A stretch of 64,000 nt of DNA from Zanthoxylum bungeanum (GCA_019454045.1 SKCR01018438.1:62001-126000); one strand, 5' to 3'. Numbered from the stretch's first letter, positions 1 through 10,804 are shown. Numbers and translations are program-made. Notes: generated by a model not told the origin, from the sequence alone.

Positions 1-420
1 GAGATTTACCAAATATTTGGTATATCAAATATAGATTTTTTGAAAATCATTTTACAACACAACAAATCATATTTCACTTTTCTCTCTCTCAAAAACGCCT
101 CTCTCTCTCTCTTTTGCTCCCATTGCCGAGAGCTACAATGAGGTATTATGGGATTTTTGTTGCAATTTTCTCCATTGCTAGCACATCAAAGAATCATATA
201 AGGTGATAGGGAAACTTCTCCCATTGAGCTTGGAATCAAATGAAGCTTGGATCTTGGAGATCAACTTCAAAGAGGAGATCTTGGAGGACTTCTCAAAGGA
301 AAAATTTTGTTTACAACGCATCCTATATCTAATCAAAGTGAGTTGATTTCCGCTATTCTACTTTATGTATTCACATGTTTTATGCTTGGATTGATCTTGG
401 GACACCTTAGAAACCCAACA
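1..420 (+). mobile_element. 3' end of a Ty1/copia LTR (left part outside window)
   Basis: The stretch ends in AACCCAACA and is followed one base later by a primer-binding site, which is how a copia 5' LTR ends. It resembles the ends of the LTRs at 37582-39531 and 45607-47646: the phrase 'ggtgatagggaaac', the 'agcttgg' words and the final 'gaaacccaaca' all recur. It belongs to a related, not identical, subfamily. The LTR start lies outside the window. A short CT microsatellite sits at about 80-115. Confidence 0.8.
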
Positions 421-421
421 A

Positions 422-436
422 TGGTATCGTGGAGCC
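422..436 (+). promoter_or_regulatory. copia primer-binding site (initiator Met tRNA type)
   Basis: TGGTATCGTGGAGCC follows the LTR end with a one-base spacer. It is a degraded form of TGGTATCAGAGCC, the copia site complementary to the 3' end of initiator methionine tRNA. Confidence 0.75.
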
Positions 437-2487
437 TATTTGAGCATGAAATATGATTAGGGTTTATATACTAAAATTTGGGTAAATTTGATTTGAGCAT
501 GATTTAACCAAATTGTTTGTTTGAATATGCTTGTATATGGATAACTTGGAGTTATATATAATCAAATTGATGAAAAACTAATTGGATTAATTTCCCCCAA
601 TTTGGGTATGTTGGCCGAATGTAGTATAAACCCTAGGTCATGGTGATTTTTATTTTTTAAATCATTGGATGAGTTTAAAGACTTGAGATATATTGATTTA
701 CGATTTAAGCGGATTAAAATCGAAATCAGATATAAAATCCTTACAATTGACGTGACCAACAAAGCATGAAAATGAGTGATTTTGATTCAATAATGTTGGA
801 CATGTGTTGAAAATACTAATGCATGATTAATTGATTAAATTAGTATTTTGGAAATATTAATTTAGATAATTAATTAGTGCAATACACTTTAATTAATTAA
901 ATTTTGAAATTTGGAAAATTAGAATTTAATTAATTAGGCTTAATTTGGAATTGGGCTAAAAATGTTGTATTTGGGCCTAATGGGATTGGTTGGGCCAAGT
1001 TGGTTTAGGACAATTGGATTGGATCCAAATTGGGCCTAAAACCATTCAATTAAGTCCAAATATAACTAATGGGCCTTTAAATATTTAATTGGACCTAATG
1101 GGCCAAAAATTGATTTCTTGGCAAATAGGGTGATTCCTTAATTGGGCCTTGGTATTTGGGTTTGACCCATATTGACCAAAGCCCATGACTTAAGAAATTA
1201 ATTAAAAGTCCATTGGACTTTAATTAAATGAACATTGGATGTTGATTGGGCTTTGAGACCCATTAATATTAGATTTAAAATCTAAGTCGTAAAGGCGCAT
1301 TAAAAAGTGTAATTATTTAATTTGGAATTAATTATAGAATTAGTATTGAATACAAATTAAATTAGATTTAAATTGTAGTTCGATATAATTCAAGAATTCG
1401 TACTTTGAGTACTTATTCTTAAACGAGTTGGACTCGCGCAAATCAAATCGTTGTTTGAATATTGAATGATCACTTTATTCAAAGATTAATTAATTGGATT
1501 AGATTGATTGAATAACATGCTTTTTGTGAATACATGCATGTGTTGTATGAATAATGTATATCAGATGGATATTAGAAGGGAAAGGGCAATTTTGGAAATT
1601 GTTGTAAATTTAGAATTTATTAAATTGGACCTGCGTGTCCAGCCTTATCTCTCGATTCTTTGTAATTCTCTTCTTACCTAATTCCCCTCAATGTTAATGA
1701 GGTTTCTTTAATTGTATTATGTAATTGGGTAGAAGTTAGAATAGTGCTAGCCGGGGAGAGGAAATGGAGTGATTTGTTCTAGGAACAATATGTGAGATAT
1801 CCATCTGCATATCATTATTAATTTATTTACCGCGCCTTATTATGCTTTTAGAATGCATACTTAAGGGTGTATGATGAGACCTAATCAAAGATAATAAATT
1901 GGTTGCCAATTTACGCGAAAAACCCTCAATAAATATTAAGCGTTTTCCTTCCATTGCATGATTCATTCTCAAGATCCAAGATTGACACTGGTTTGTTGGC
2001 CAAAGTCAAGACCTTTGTCCATCGCGGATGTGTTTGAATCATGAAGGCTTTGTTCCATATCGTATGTCTTGTCCAAGTTGTGATTTTTTGGCCAAATTCA
2101 AGATCAATTCTTGTCCATCGACATCGATTACGAAGCTTTCCAAGGTCAATGGGTCCCGCTTAACTGGAATCATTAAGCTTGCTGTGCCAAAGCCAATGCT
2201 TAGTTGATTCATAGGAAAAAGGTTAGGAAAATATATTGGATATATTGACATATATATTGTATATATGTTTCGGACTTGGAGGTCCACCTACCAGATCTAG
2301 GAATTGGATGAGATCCGATTGATCTTAGAGATCTACCTAGTTAAATATCATACAGCTTGTTGGCCAAAGTCAAGGTTGTGTGTTATTTAACGGGATCCTA
2401 GCCCACTAGGAAACTAAGTTTCCCGAGTACTCAACAGAAGGTTAGAGGCTCGCCGAAAAATAGTGGGAGGCTAGTATTGAATTTGCA
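437..2487 (+). mobile_element. long non-coding leader of a copia element
   Basis: About 2.05 kb downstream of the primer-binding site shows no convincing reading frame. It aligns along its length with the leader of the second copia copy at 39548-41630. Shared landmarks are GGGCC-rich phrases at 939-1140, 'aagaattcgtactttgagtacttatt' words near 1390, and a phrase TTGGCCAAAGTCAAG seen near 1997 and 2358, with a variant near 2090. The sequence stops abruptly at about 2487, where a gypsy LTR begins. No gag or pol follows, so this copy lost its coding part by deletion or recombination. Confidence 0.75.
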
Positions 2488-2618
2488 ATTTCGTCTTTCT
2501 GAAAACCTCTTTTGAAACTCTGGTTTATAAAAACTGTTTCAAAAATCTGATTTCCAAAAAAACTGTCTACTGAAAATCTGATCACTTTGAATTGTTATGT
2601 ATCTGAAAAACCTTGACA

Positions 2619-2914
2619 TATGAGGGCGTTACGTATCGCCGTCCCCCCATACGCCTAATTGTAGTCAGCAGTGCAAATCCATGACTTTAGGGCGTTAAGT
2701 ATCACCGTCCCCCAAAGCATGCCACTACTGTCTCTAAAACTGGTGGTTTTGGGGCGTTATGTATCGCCGTCCCCAAATCCACAAAACTATAACTAGGGGT
2801 GCAGATCTATGCTACCACCCAAGCTCTGAAACTAGGGTCTAGAGGCGTTACGTATCGCCGTCCCCCTAGCCCTACTCTAGAATCTGAGGGCGTTACGTAT
2901 CACCGTCCCCTCAG
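2619..2914 (-). repeat. five tandem hairpin repeats in LTR
   Basis: Five units lie at about 2619-2651, 2685-2717, 2748-2777, 2839-2869 and 2884-2914. Each has a near-constant centre (plus strand GGGCGTTACGTATCGCCGTCCC) flanked by self-complementary arms that differ between units: TATGAGGG/CCCCATA, CTTTAGGG/CCCAAAG, TTTGGGG/CCCCAAA, CTAGAGG/CCCCTAG, CTGAGGG/CCCTCAG. The element's sense strand is minus. Confidence 0.85.
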
Positions 2915-3984
2915 TCCTCTACATGTGCACATGTCTCTGTCTGTCAATTCCCACTGTGTCAAGTTACATACAGGGGTGAGTTTTTCCCTCATGCCCCGAA
3001 AAACATAAAAAATCATACTTTGAGTCTCAAAACTGTAAATAATGTTTTCAGAAAAATATTTACTTTCTCAAACATAACTTTATATGAAAATAACTGTAAA
3101 GAAAATATTCTAACGTCCTAAAGCGTAAAATGTAATTCTGAAACAAAAAAAAAAATTAGTTTAAAAAGTGTGTCCACTCACTGTTTTGGAATCTGATTGG
3201 TACTGGATCCATTTATCGAAGAAAGTTGCGATTCTTGTGGATAATCTAAGATTAGGAACTTGATTAACATCAACGTAGTAAAATAATCCTCGATACTTCA
3301 CATATATTTTATACACAAGGCTTATGATGATCATAATTTGATATAGGATATGTTTACAAACTGATACGAGACCCTAAGGGTGGTCTCTAACACGCTAGGG
3401 CAGAACTGGTGGTTTAAAATTGATTCTGAGAAATTCTGTGACTTGCATCGTGACGCAAACCCTTGCGTGTCGCGACGCGCAACGTCCAGAAGGCTGTCGT
3501 CATTTTTCTCTAGCGTCGCGGCGCAAAGCTCTTCACCGTCGCGACGCGACCTGGGTTTCCAGGATTCTGTCTTGCTTCTCTAAAGTCAATTTTACTCACC
3601 CAAATACATCCTTAATACTTCCATATTAATTCAAATACATAATCCATCAAATTACATCAACTCCACACAAACTAAACTACCTTGTTATCATCATTAACTA
3701 CTCATTTAATTACAAATCCATTATTCTTAAATCAAACTTTAAACTTTTCAAACTCAAACAAACTCCATAACTCATTTATTTACAAATTAACCACTAATAA
3801 GCAAAACATAAGTTCCTTGGATGCCCAAGCTTCTTTGTTTCTCCCTCTATTCTATTCTTTCTTTCTTTCTTTCTTTTCTTCTTCTTCTTTCTTCTTCTTC
3901 CTTCTTTTCTTCCTCTCCTCACGTCTTCTTCTTTCTTTTCTTTTCATTTCATTTTAATTTTTTGTAAATTATTGAATAGTGAGT

Positions 3985-3995
3985 TCTTTATATAA
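3985..3995 (-). promoter_or_regulatory. TATA box of gypsy LTR
   Basis: On the minus strand this reads TATATAAAGAA. The equivalent LTR position carries CTATATAAAGG in both LARD LTRs, so it is a conserved promoter element of the family. Confidence 0.55.
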
Positions 3996-4369
3996 TGGGG
4001 GTTGTATGATATTTGGAAGGTTGGGGAAAAGTGTAGAAAATTTGAGATTTTTGCATTTGACCTCGAAATCACTATTTATCCAAAATTCTGACTTGCATTT
4101 TAGACCTATTTCTGGTCATATTTTGGGAATATGTTCAACACAGAAGTTGTAGGTCTCAATCTCAGATTTCCGACGATATACAATTCATAGAAATCAAAGT
4201 TTATATGAAAAGGTTAAACCCCAAATATCACAGGCTGTCCAAATGGGAACATTGTACAGTTTCGTCCCGGGACTTCGAGGGATTTACCGATTGTCCCCAA
4301 AGTTGTTCCATGAGTATATTTGAGTCTTAATATAATTTATTTTATGTGCCTTCATCCGCGAAGAGTTGG

Positions 4370-4854
4370 GGTTAATGCTCTCTTATGATTTCTTCCGGTT
4401 CCCAAGTAGCCTCTTGTTCCTTGTGATATTGCCAAATCACTTTGAATGAAGGAACCCATCAAGATCATAGCTACCTTGTCTCTCATCCCACAATAGCTAT
4501 TGGTTGTTCCGAATAAGACAAGTCTTGATGAATATCAACTGTTTAAGGTTTTAACACATGAGATTCGTCACGTAAATACTTCCGTAACATAGATACATGA
4601 AAGACCGGACGTGTCCTGTCCATGTTGGGTGGAAGCGCCAATTCATATGCTCTTCCTCCAACTCTCCAAAGTATCTGGAACGGCCCGATAAATCTAGGGC
4701 TAAGTTTACCCTTTTTTCCAAATCTCATGACTCTCTTGAAATAAGATACTTTCAGAAATACAAAATCCCCCACCTGAAACTCTAAATCCTTCATCCGGTT
4801 ATCAGCATAACTCTTTTGACGACTCTGAGCTGTATTCAACCTTTCCCTAACCAT
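4370..4854 (-). pseudogene. gypsy integrase C-terminal region with chromodomain-like end
   Basis: The minus-strand frame 4854-4543 gives a GPFxI-type integrase C-terminal segment (SPRFIGPFQILWRVG, then PVFHVSMLRKYL), as in plant chromoviruses. It carries on in another register at about 4480-4370 with residues like VIWQYHKEQEATWE, which matches the last strand and helix of the chromodomain of Tekay/Del elements. A stop follows a few codons later and the LTR begins almost at once. The frame differs from the integrase core just upstream, so at least one frameshift separates them. Confidence 0.75.
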
Positions 4855-4856
4855 CT

Positions 4857-5720
4857 TTACTTTTCCACAACATCTTGTACTAAATCCGGTCCTAACAACT
4901 TCGGTTCCCCGACTTCAAACCATCCCACTGGTGATCTGCACTTTCGTCCATACAAGTCCTCGAATGGTGCCATTTGAATACTTGTTTGATAGCTATTATT
5001 ATAAGCAAATTCTATAAATGGTAAATACTGGTCCCAGTTACCCTCAAAATCAATGACACAAGCCCGAAGCATGTCTTCTAAAGTCTGTATGGTATGCTCT
5101 GACCGACCATCAGTTTGAGGGTGAAATGCGGTGCTAAAGCGTAACTGTGAACCCAAAGCCTCCTAAAATGATTGCCAAAACTTAGAGGTAAACTGAGAAC
5201 CTCGATCGAAAACAATTCGGATATGTATTCCATGTAACGACATTATCTTATCTAGGTACAGTTTGTCATATTGGGCTGCTGTAAAGCTAGTCTTCATTAG
5301 AAGAAAATGTGCTGAGTTAGTCAATCTATCCACAATTACCCATATAGAATCACACCCTTTCGAGGTACGTGGAAGCCCAATGATAAAATCCATAGTGATC
5401 TTCTCCCATTTCCACTCTGGAATGTCTAAACTCTGCAACTTCCCTAATGGTCTCTAATGTTCAGCTTTAACATGCTGACAAGTGATACACCTTGTGACAA
5501 GTTCAGCTACATCCTTTTTCATGTCATCCCACCAATACAGATCCTTAAGGTCGTGATACATCTTGGTGATTCCAGGATGCATGGTGTAAGATGAAGTATG
5601 GGCCTTCTCTAATATCAAATGTATCAACTCTGGAACTGGAGGAACAAGGATTCTATTCTGCTTCCTGATAAGATTTTCACCGTCTAGGTAATACTCATCC
5701 TCTGTACCTTGCTATAATCG
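4857..5720 (-). pseudogene. gypsy integrase: HHCC zinc domain and catalytic core
   Basis: Integrase inserts element cDNA into the chromosome. On the minus strand, about 5600-5460 holds an HHCC-type zinc domain (MHPGITKMYHDL, then a CITC pair) interrupted by a stop. The core follows at 5438-5163 with the first catalytic aspartate in KITMDFIIGLP and the second in VFDRGSQFTS (family form SDRGTQFTS). The 5156-4857 segment has HPQTDGRSEHTIQTLEDMLR, where the conserved glutamate of the DDE triad is expected. A stop separates the two core segments. In the intact family this is one continuous polyprotein, so this copy is dead. Confidence 0.85.
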
Positions 5721-5793
5721 ACATCTAACCTGCTACATCTCAGGATCCGGTTCCTGTGCAACTCTGATTTCATCGATGAGGGTGTATTTAACT

Positions 5794-6627
5794 TTAATCT
5801 GTTGTCATCACCTGGAAATTCACTCCATCACGCATACAACTCTGCATTTGTCTGACTGGGAGCCATCGCTCAATTGGAAAATGAGCAAAACTTCCCATAG
5901 ACTTCCTACTTAAAGCATCCGCGACAACATTAGCTTTGCCCGGATGGTACTGAATGGAGCAGTCATAATCCTTCAACAACTCCACCCATCTCTTCTGCCT
6001 CAAATTAAGCTCCTTTTGGCTCTGGATATACTTAAGGCTTTTGTGATCGGTGAAAATTTCAAACCATTCACCGTACAAATAATGTCGCCATATCTTCAGA
6101 GAAAATATTATTGCAGCCATCTCCAAATCATGAGTGGGGTAATTTTTCTCTTAAGGCTTCAATTGTCTGGAAGCATAAGCAATCAATTTCCCTCTTTGCA
6201 TTAATAAACAGCCCAGACCTACTCCGAAAGCATCACAATACATTGTAAATCCTCCCGATCCTGCTGATAGTTCAAGAATAGAAGCAGTAGTCAATCGGCG
6301 CTTGAGTACCTTACAACTCTTCTCGCAATCATCAGACCATTCAAACTTCACATTCTTCTGAGTTAGCCGCGTTAATGGAGCAGCTATTCTGGAGAAATTA
6401 TCTACGAACCTCATATAATACCCCGCTAATCCCAAGAAGCTACGAATCTCCGTTAAATTTTTTAGTCGATTCCAATGCTGAATAGCCTCAACCTTATGAG
6501 AATCCACCCCAATTCCTTCCTTGGACACCACATGCCCCAAAAATACCACACTAGTTAACCAAAATTCATAGTTCAAGAACTTAGCGTATAAATTTTGTTC
6601 TCTCAGTGTCTGTAACACCTGGTGCAA
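5794..6627 (-). pseudogene. gypsy reverse transcriptase thumb and RNase H
   Basis: The 6627-6151 frame begins at the end of the reverse transcriptase ([14 protein letters not shown], then [18 protein letters not shown]). It enters RNase H with [15 protein letters not shown], where the first catalytic aspartate is D of CDA. The 6126-5794 frame continues with [10 protein letters not shown] and ADALSRK, also standard RNase H blocks. The two segments are in the same register and are separated by stops. RNase H removes the RNA strand of the RNA/DNA hybrid during element replication. Confidence 0.85.
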
Positions 6628-6639
6628 ATGTTATGCATG

Positions 6640-7038
6640 CTCTTGCTCACTACGCGAATACACCATAATATCGTCAATAAAGACTATCACGAACCGATCT
6701 AGAAAAGGCCTAACCATCATGTTCATCAGATCTATAAATGTTGCAGGGGCATTGGTTAAACCAAATCACATTGCTAAAAATTAGTAATGCCCGTATCTAG
6801 TTCAAAAAGCCATCTTCGAGACATCACTATCCCTAATCTTTAGTTGATGATAACCCGATCGAAGATCGATTTTTGAGAAGAACTGGGCCCCCTGCAACTG
6901 ATCAAATAGATCATCAATCCTTGGCAGTGGATATTTTTTCTTGATCATCACCTCATTCAACTGCCGATAATCTAAACATAATCGTAGTATCACATCCTTC
7001 TTCCTCACAAACAACACCGGAGCACCCCACGGGGACAC
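6640..7038 (-). pseudogene. gypsy reverse transcriptase palm domain
   Basis: The minus-strand frame from 7038 gives [22 protein letters not shown] and [16 protein letters not shown], typical of Tekay/Del-like Ty3/gypsy reverse transcriptase. The catalytic box lies further down, at about 6690-6650, as FIDDIMVYS, a variant of the Y-x-D-D motif. Stops near 6800 and 6640 break the frame. Upstream of 7038 the register differs from that of the protease. Confidence 0.85.
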
Positions 7039-7138
7039 GTTGGGGGTGAATAAATCCTTTATCCGGCAAGTCTTGTGACTGCGCCTTCAGCTCTCTGAGT
7101 TCCACATGTGCCATTCTGTATGAAGGAATCGATATGGG

Positions 7139-7735
7139 CTAGGTTCCTGGTATAACATCTATATAGAACTCAATCTCTCTATCCCGAGGTAACCCTGACA
7201 ACTCGTCTGGAAACACATCAGGATACTCCTTCACCACCAGAATCTGTTCTAGTTCTAGATTTCCCACTCTGCTATCTGTTACATATGCCAAGTAACCTAT
7301 ATTTTTCATCTGAAGTAACTTAAATGCCTGTATAGCTGATATCAAATTATGAGGCGTTACAGTTCTATCCTCATAATAGACTTTTACAGGTCTATCAGGA
7401 ACATGTAGTGTAACGGTCTTCTCTAGACAATCAAGTACTGCATGGTGCTTAGCTAGCCAATCCATCCCCAGAATGACATCGAAGCTCAAAATACCCAACA
7501 CCACTAAATCGGATTAAGACATGTACCCGTCAATGTCTATAGAACACTGCCTCACACTCTGCGTAGCTTCTAAGGGGTCTCCTACTGTTGTAGCTATAAT
7601 GATAGGGAAGTCTAAAGGCTCGATGTCCCTACCCATCTGAGTCACAAAACACGGTGCCACAAAAGAATGTGTAGCACCAGAATCAAATAACACCCTTGCT
7701 TGTACAGAATCAATCAGCAATGTACCTGTGACCAC
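7139..7735 (-). pseudogene. gypsy aspartic protease and linker to RT
   Basis: The first segment (7735-7514) contains VLFDSGATHSFV, the D-S/T-G active-site loop of retropepsin-type proteases, which mature the Gag-Pol polyprotein. The second (7504-7139) carries the downstream block FDVILGMDWLAKHHAVLDC and the linker ending PDVFPDELSGLPRDREIEF, which normally leads into reverse transcriptase. Both are in one register with a stop between them. Confidence 0.85.
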
Positions 7736-7825
7736 CGCATTGGATGCCTGAGCCTCCTAGGAAGTGAGGGTATACACCCTGCCCCGAACTCTGCTGGAGG
7801 AAACCTATCCTCGATCACCAACTGA

Positions 7826-8026
7826 TTACCCCATTCCTCCTACTGTCTGTCCTCTATTCACTGGCCTCTGTTCTCCTCCTCCTATATTTCTGTTAGGCTG
7901 TGGCTGGGGTGTGGATGGGGTGGCACTGTAGGATGGAAACTGCTCTGCTGGTACCGGGCAGTCTCTCTTCAAATGACCCATTTGTCTACACCGATAGCAA
8001 CCTCTACTCTCAGATCTAGAAGTCAT
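7826..8026 (-). pseudogene. gypsy gag zinc knuckle segment
   Basis: A CCHC zinc knuckle (CYRCRQMGHLKRDC, the C-x2-C-x4-H-x4-C pattern) follows a short serine/arginine stretch, then comes a proline/glutamine-rich tail. This is the nucleocapsid-like, RNA-binding end of gag. It lies just upstream of the protease in the same register but in a different register from the gag segment at 8037-8347. Confidence 0.85.
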
Positions 8027-8036
8027 AAATAGGACA

Positions 8037-8347
8037 TTATGGTAGGGTTCGCCCAGGCTTGGCTACCGAGGGAGAGGAAACTGCACGAGAAGAAACACTT
8101 TGAGCCGGCCTATGGTCGTGACCCCCTTGAACTGAACACATGCCTCTATGTGCAGTTTGTAGAGCTGACATCCACTGCTGTCTACTAGGGCCACTTTGTT
8201 GTGGCCTAGTCCACTCCTCTAACCTAGATTTCTTTCGGGACTCCCCCTCTACTTGTCTCTCTTTAACTCGTACTTCAAACTGCAAAGCACCATCTATTAC
8301 TTGGGTGTAGGTAGTGGTCTCTGTGAAATGAATGGAGCGGGACAAAT
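8037..8347 (-). pseudogene. gypsy gag, downstream part (split by nested element)
   Basis: The frame holds a charged stretch (FEVRVKERQVEGESRKKSR) typical of the gag segment between the retrotransposon gag domain and the zinc knuckle. It has no start codon of its own: the reading register continues into 19605 upward once the nested element at 8348-19599 and one CAAAT duplication are left out. The gag was therefore one unit before the insertion. Confidence 0.8.
8343..8347. repeat. target-site duplication, left copy (CAAAT)
   Basis: CAAAT directly precedes the TGTAAC start of the left LARD LTR. The identical CAAAT follows its right end at 19600-19604. Five-base duplications are normal for LTR retrotransposons. 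Confidence 0.9.
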
Positions 8348-8947
8348 TGTAACATCCCCGATCTGGGAGATGTTACCGGCAGGGGATAGATGTACTAACC
8401 CCATAAGCCTCTGACTATCTAACTATACTCTGAACTGTAGAACTATTATGCATGCAGACTTCAACCTGAAAAACATAAAACATTTCTATTAATGCACACT
8501 TGTAATACTTTTCTCACACCACATTCAGAACTACTTGTAATGTCTATTACATCATTAATGCATGTATGCAACTCTAACTGGACTATGTTGCTTGACTTTA
8601 AACTGGTGGACTCTAACCCTAGTGACTGCATCAGTATCCATCCTCCCGAGCTTGTCCTCCTGGAATTCCTGCAAAACAAACTAAGACTGGAGGGGGGTTA
8701 GATTGCTATGCAATCTAAGTGAGTGGACTAAACATGAAAACTAAAATAATAGTTATTTAACTTTAAAATCATACTTTTAGAAATATCATTTATAGAAAAT
8801 TTATTTTTTTTGAAAACTGATTCTGAATATCTGGTTTCTGAAAACTACTCGTTATAAATCTGGGTTCTGAACTTTGAAAACTTTTTACTGAAATCTGAAA
8901 TATGAAAATACTTCTAAAATCTGTTTCTTAGTCTGAAAACCTGGACA

Positions 8948-9140
8948 TATGAGGGCGTTACGTATCGTCCGTCCCCTCATACGCTTATCTGGAGGCAGGA
9001 GTGCAAATCCATGACTTTGGGGCGTTACGTATCGCCGTCCCCCAAAGCATGCCACTACTGTCTCATAATCTGGGGGTCTAGGGGCGTGATATCTCGCCGT
9101 CCCACTAGCCCATCTGGAGGATCTGAGAGCGTCCCCTCAG
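8948..9140 (-). repeat. four hairpin repeats in LARD 3' LTR
   Basis: Units at 8948-8981, 9015-9047, 9078-9108 and 9123-9140. Arm pairs are TATGAGGG/CCCTCATA, CTTTGGGG/CCCCAAAG, CTAGGG/CCCACTAG and CTGAG/CTCAG. The fourth has lost most of its centre. The constant centre is GCGTTACGTATCG(C)CCGTC. Confidence 0.85.
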
Positions 9141-9533
9141 TCATCAACATGTGCACATGCTATCTGTATCCGTCAATTCCATCTGAATCTCAAATTACAT
9201 ACTGGGGTGAGGTTTTACCTCATGCCCCGAAATAAATAAAAACTCATGTTTTAAAACTTTTCTGTGTAAATCACGACTAAAACAAAGCATAAAACATAAA
9301 TATCATGTAATAACAGCAAATAAGAAGTCTAACGCCCTAAGACATAAAAATAAGTCTGATATCAAAATACGGTATGAAAATCAAGTAAAAAGGAAAGTGT
9401 CCACTCACAGGCTCGGAACTTGCTGGTGACGCCTTGCGATGGTGGTGGAATCGTATATCCTGAAAATCATCTAGAATTAGCAAAATTCATTAGTATCAAG
9501 GTTGTGAATTATCTCACTACTTAACAAAATATA

Positions 9534-9541
9534 CTCGTCAT
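9534..9541. repeat. hAT target-site duplication, left copy (CTCGTCAT)
   Basis: CTCGTCAT is repeated at 10805-10812 on the other side of the inserted element. The sister LTR has a single copy at the matching place near 17845-17852. Confidence 0.92.
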
Positions 9542-9730
9542 CAGTGTTTAAAAATCCGCATAAAGCGGCCGCCTCGCGGCGACGGCGCGCCGAGGCGCCC
9601 GCTTTACGCGGATTTTATGAGGCGGCCGCTTTCATCGTGTGAGGCGGCCGCCTCAGGCCGCCTCACCCAGAATCGGCGTGAGGCGGCCGCCTCACACGAT
9701 TGGACATTTTTTTTTTTTTTTAATTTTTTT

Positions 9731-9778
9731 ACTTGAAACGACGACGTTTTGGGATTCCAAAACGTCGTCGTTTCAAGT
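9731..9778. repeat. perfect inverted repeat inside the hAT element
   Basis: Two 22-bp arms (9731-9752 and 9757-9778) are perfectly complementary around a GATT spacer. The left arm begins ACTTGAAACGACGACG. Poly-T and poly-A runs lie nearby. Confidence 0.9.
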
Positions 9779-10496
9779 CTCAAAATAAAAAAAAAATAAA
9801 AACCCAAAATCGAATTTAGGGTTCCAATTTTAAAACTCCTCTCTCTCGGCGAAGCTTATGGTTCTCCTCTCTCTCGAATTTTTTGTGTCTTCTCTCGGCG
9901 AAGCTTAAAACTCCTCTCTCTCGGCGAAGCTTCTGATTTGAGGTAACAATTTCTTCTCCTCTCTCTCGGCTGAAGTCTGGGATGCCAGATTTGGGAATTA
10001 TTTTCATCTTTGATGTTCTGTATTGGGCCTCTCCTGTACTCGAATTTTGTGATGTTCTGTATTGGGAATTTTTTTTTTGTTATTTATTTGTTCTGTCCAA
10101 GTATCAAAATGAAAAAAGAAATCTGCTTGATTATGCATGTTGGATGATTAATATGCAGTAGAAGTATATTTATTAAGAAATCTGCTTGATTATGCATGTT
10201 GGATGATTATGCATGAAAAAAGAAATCTGCTTGATTACTTACAGTATATTTATTAAGAAATCTACTTGATTATGCATGTGAAGTAGGCGCAAGATGAAAA
10301 ACAAAACCTGCTGAAATGTTGCTTGATTACTTATAGTTTATATTTTGTTATTTTTTTGCTGTTTTCATTACTTCCTGCAAAATGAAAAAAAAAACTGCTG
10401 AAATGTGACTGTTTGAATGTGACTGTTTATTTTTATGTTTATGTTTTTGTTTATGGTTTGAATTGAATTGGATGTACAAGTGAAGGGGGTTCTTTC

Positions 10497-10580
10497 GATG
10501 ATGACCCATCTGATGATGACAGAGATTTTGACCCAAGTTTCATGCCGCTAGACACCAATGATAGCTTGTTTAAGGATTAG
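10497..10580 (+). pseudogene. possible last-exon remnant inside the hAT element
   Basis: A 27-codon open stretch ends in TAG. It encodes a strongly acidic tail (DDDPSDDDRDFDPSFMPLD) and has protein-like composition compared with its surroundings. It could be the end of an ancestral transposase or a captured gene. There is no clear upstream exon, so the call is weak. Confidence 0.3.
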
Positions 10581-10804
10581 TTATCAATAATTTTTTGAAC
10601 AAACTATGTATTATGAAGAAAGTAATGTAATTTGGATTACTTATCAATAGTTTTTTTAACATACTATGAATTATGAAAAATTAATGTATTTTTTATTATT
10701 TCCCGATTTCCGCATTGAGGCGCCCGCCTCGCCGCCTCGAGGCGGCCCGCCTCGCGCCTCAATGCCGGCCGCCTCGAGGCGCCGCACCGTATTTTTAAAC
10801 ATTG

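Larger units (their letters stand above)
2488..4365 (-). mobile_element. 3' LTR of Tekay/Del-like gypsy, truncated at both ends
   Basis: Read on the minus strand this LTR follows directly on the end of pol (4366 upward). It shares with the LTRs at 8348, 16659 and 20688 the hairpin repeats, the 'catgccccgaaaaacataaaa' phrase and a 'gtgtccactcac' box. About 490 bp of the distal end (the TGTAACATCCC side) and about 50 bp of the proximal TGTAACGACC end are missing. Its downstream half, including the repeats and a GTCGCGACGC-rich patch near 3440-3550, looks most like the LTR at 20688-22942. Its upstream (U3) half, 3960-4330, looks most like the LARD LTRs. A pyrimidine-rich run lies at 3840-3940. 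Confidence 0.75.
9542..10804. mobile_element. non-autonomous hAT-type DNA transposon, 1263 bp
   Basis: The ends are CAGTGTTTAAAAAT and, inverted, CAATGTTTAAAAAT: 14-bp terminal inverted repeats with one mismatch. An 8-bp target duplication surrounds them, which is the hAT signature. The empty site is visible in the sister LTR. The subterminal 150 bp on each side are very GC-rich, with many GGCGGCCGCC-like words, against an AT-rich body. No transposase is present. Inside are three 'ctcctctctctcggcgaagctt' repeats (9834-9970), several 'aaatctgcttgattatgcatg' repeats (10115-10280) and one perfect long hairpin. Confidence 0.9.

Noticed and set aside
2619..2914. Repeat array as a CRISPR
   Set aside because: Units are LTR hairpins with variable arms in a plant retroelement. 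There are no uniform spacers and no cas genes.
3682..3957. 91-codon frame rich in Ser, Phe and Leu
   Set aside because: It is the translation of a TTC/TTTC low-complexity run inside an LTR, with no domain or start context.
8461..8701. Pairs of 70-codon frames repeated at 16772-17012, seemingly conserved
   Set aside because: Conservation reflects young LTR duplication, not selection; both strands are open and no family fits.
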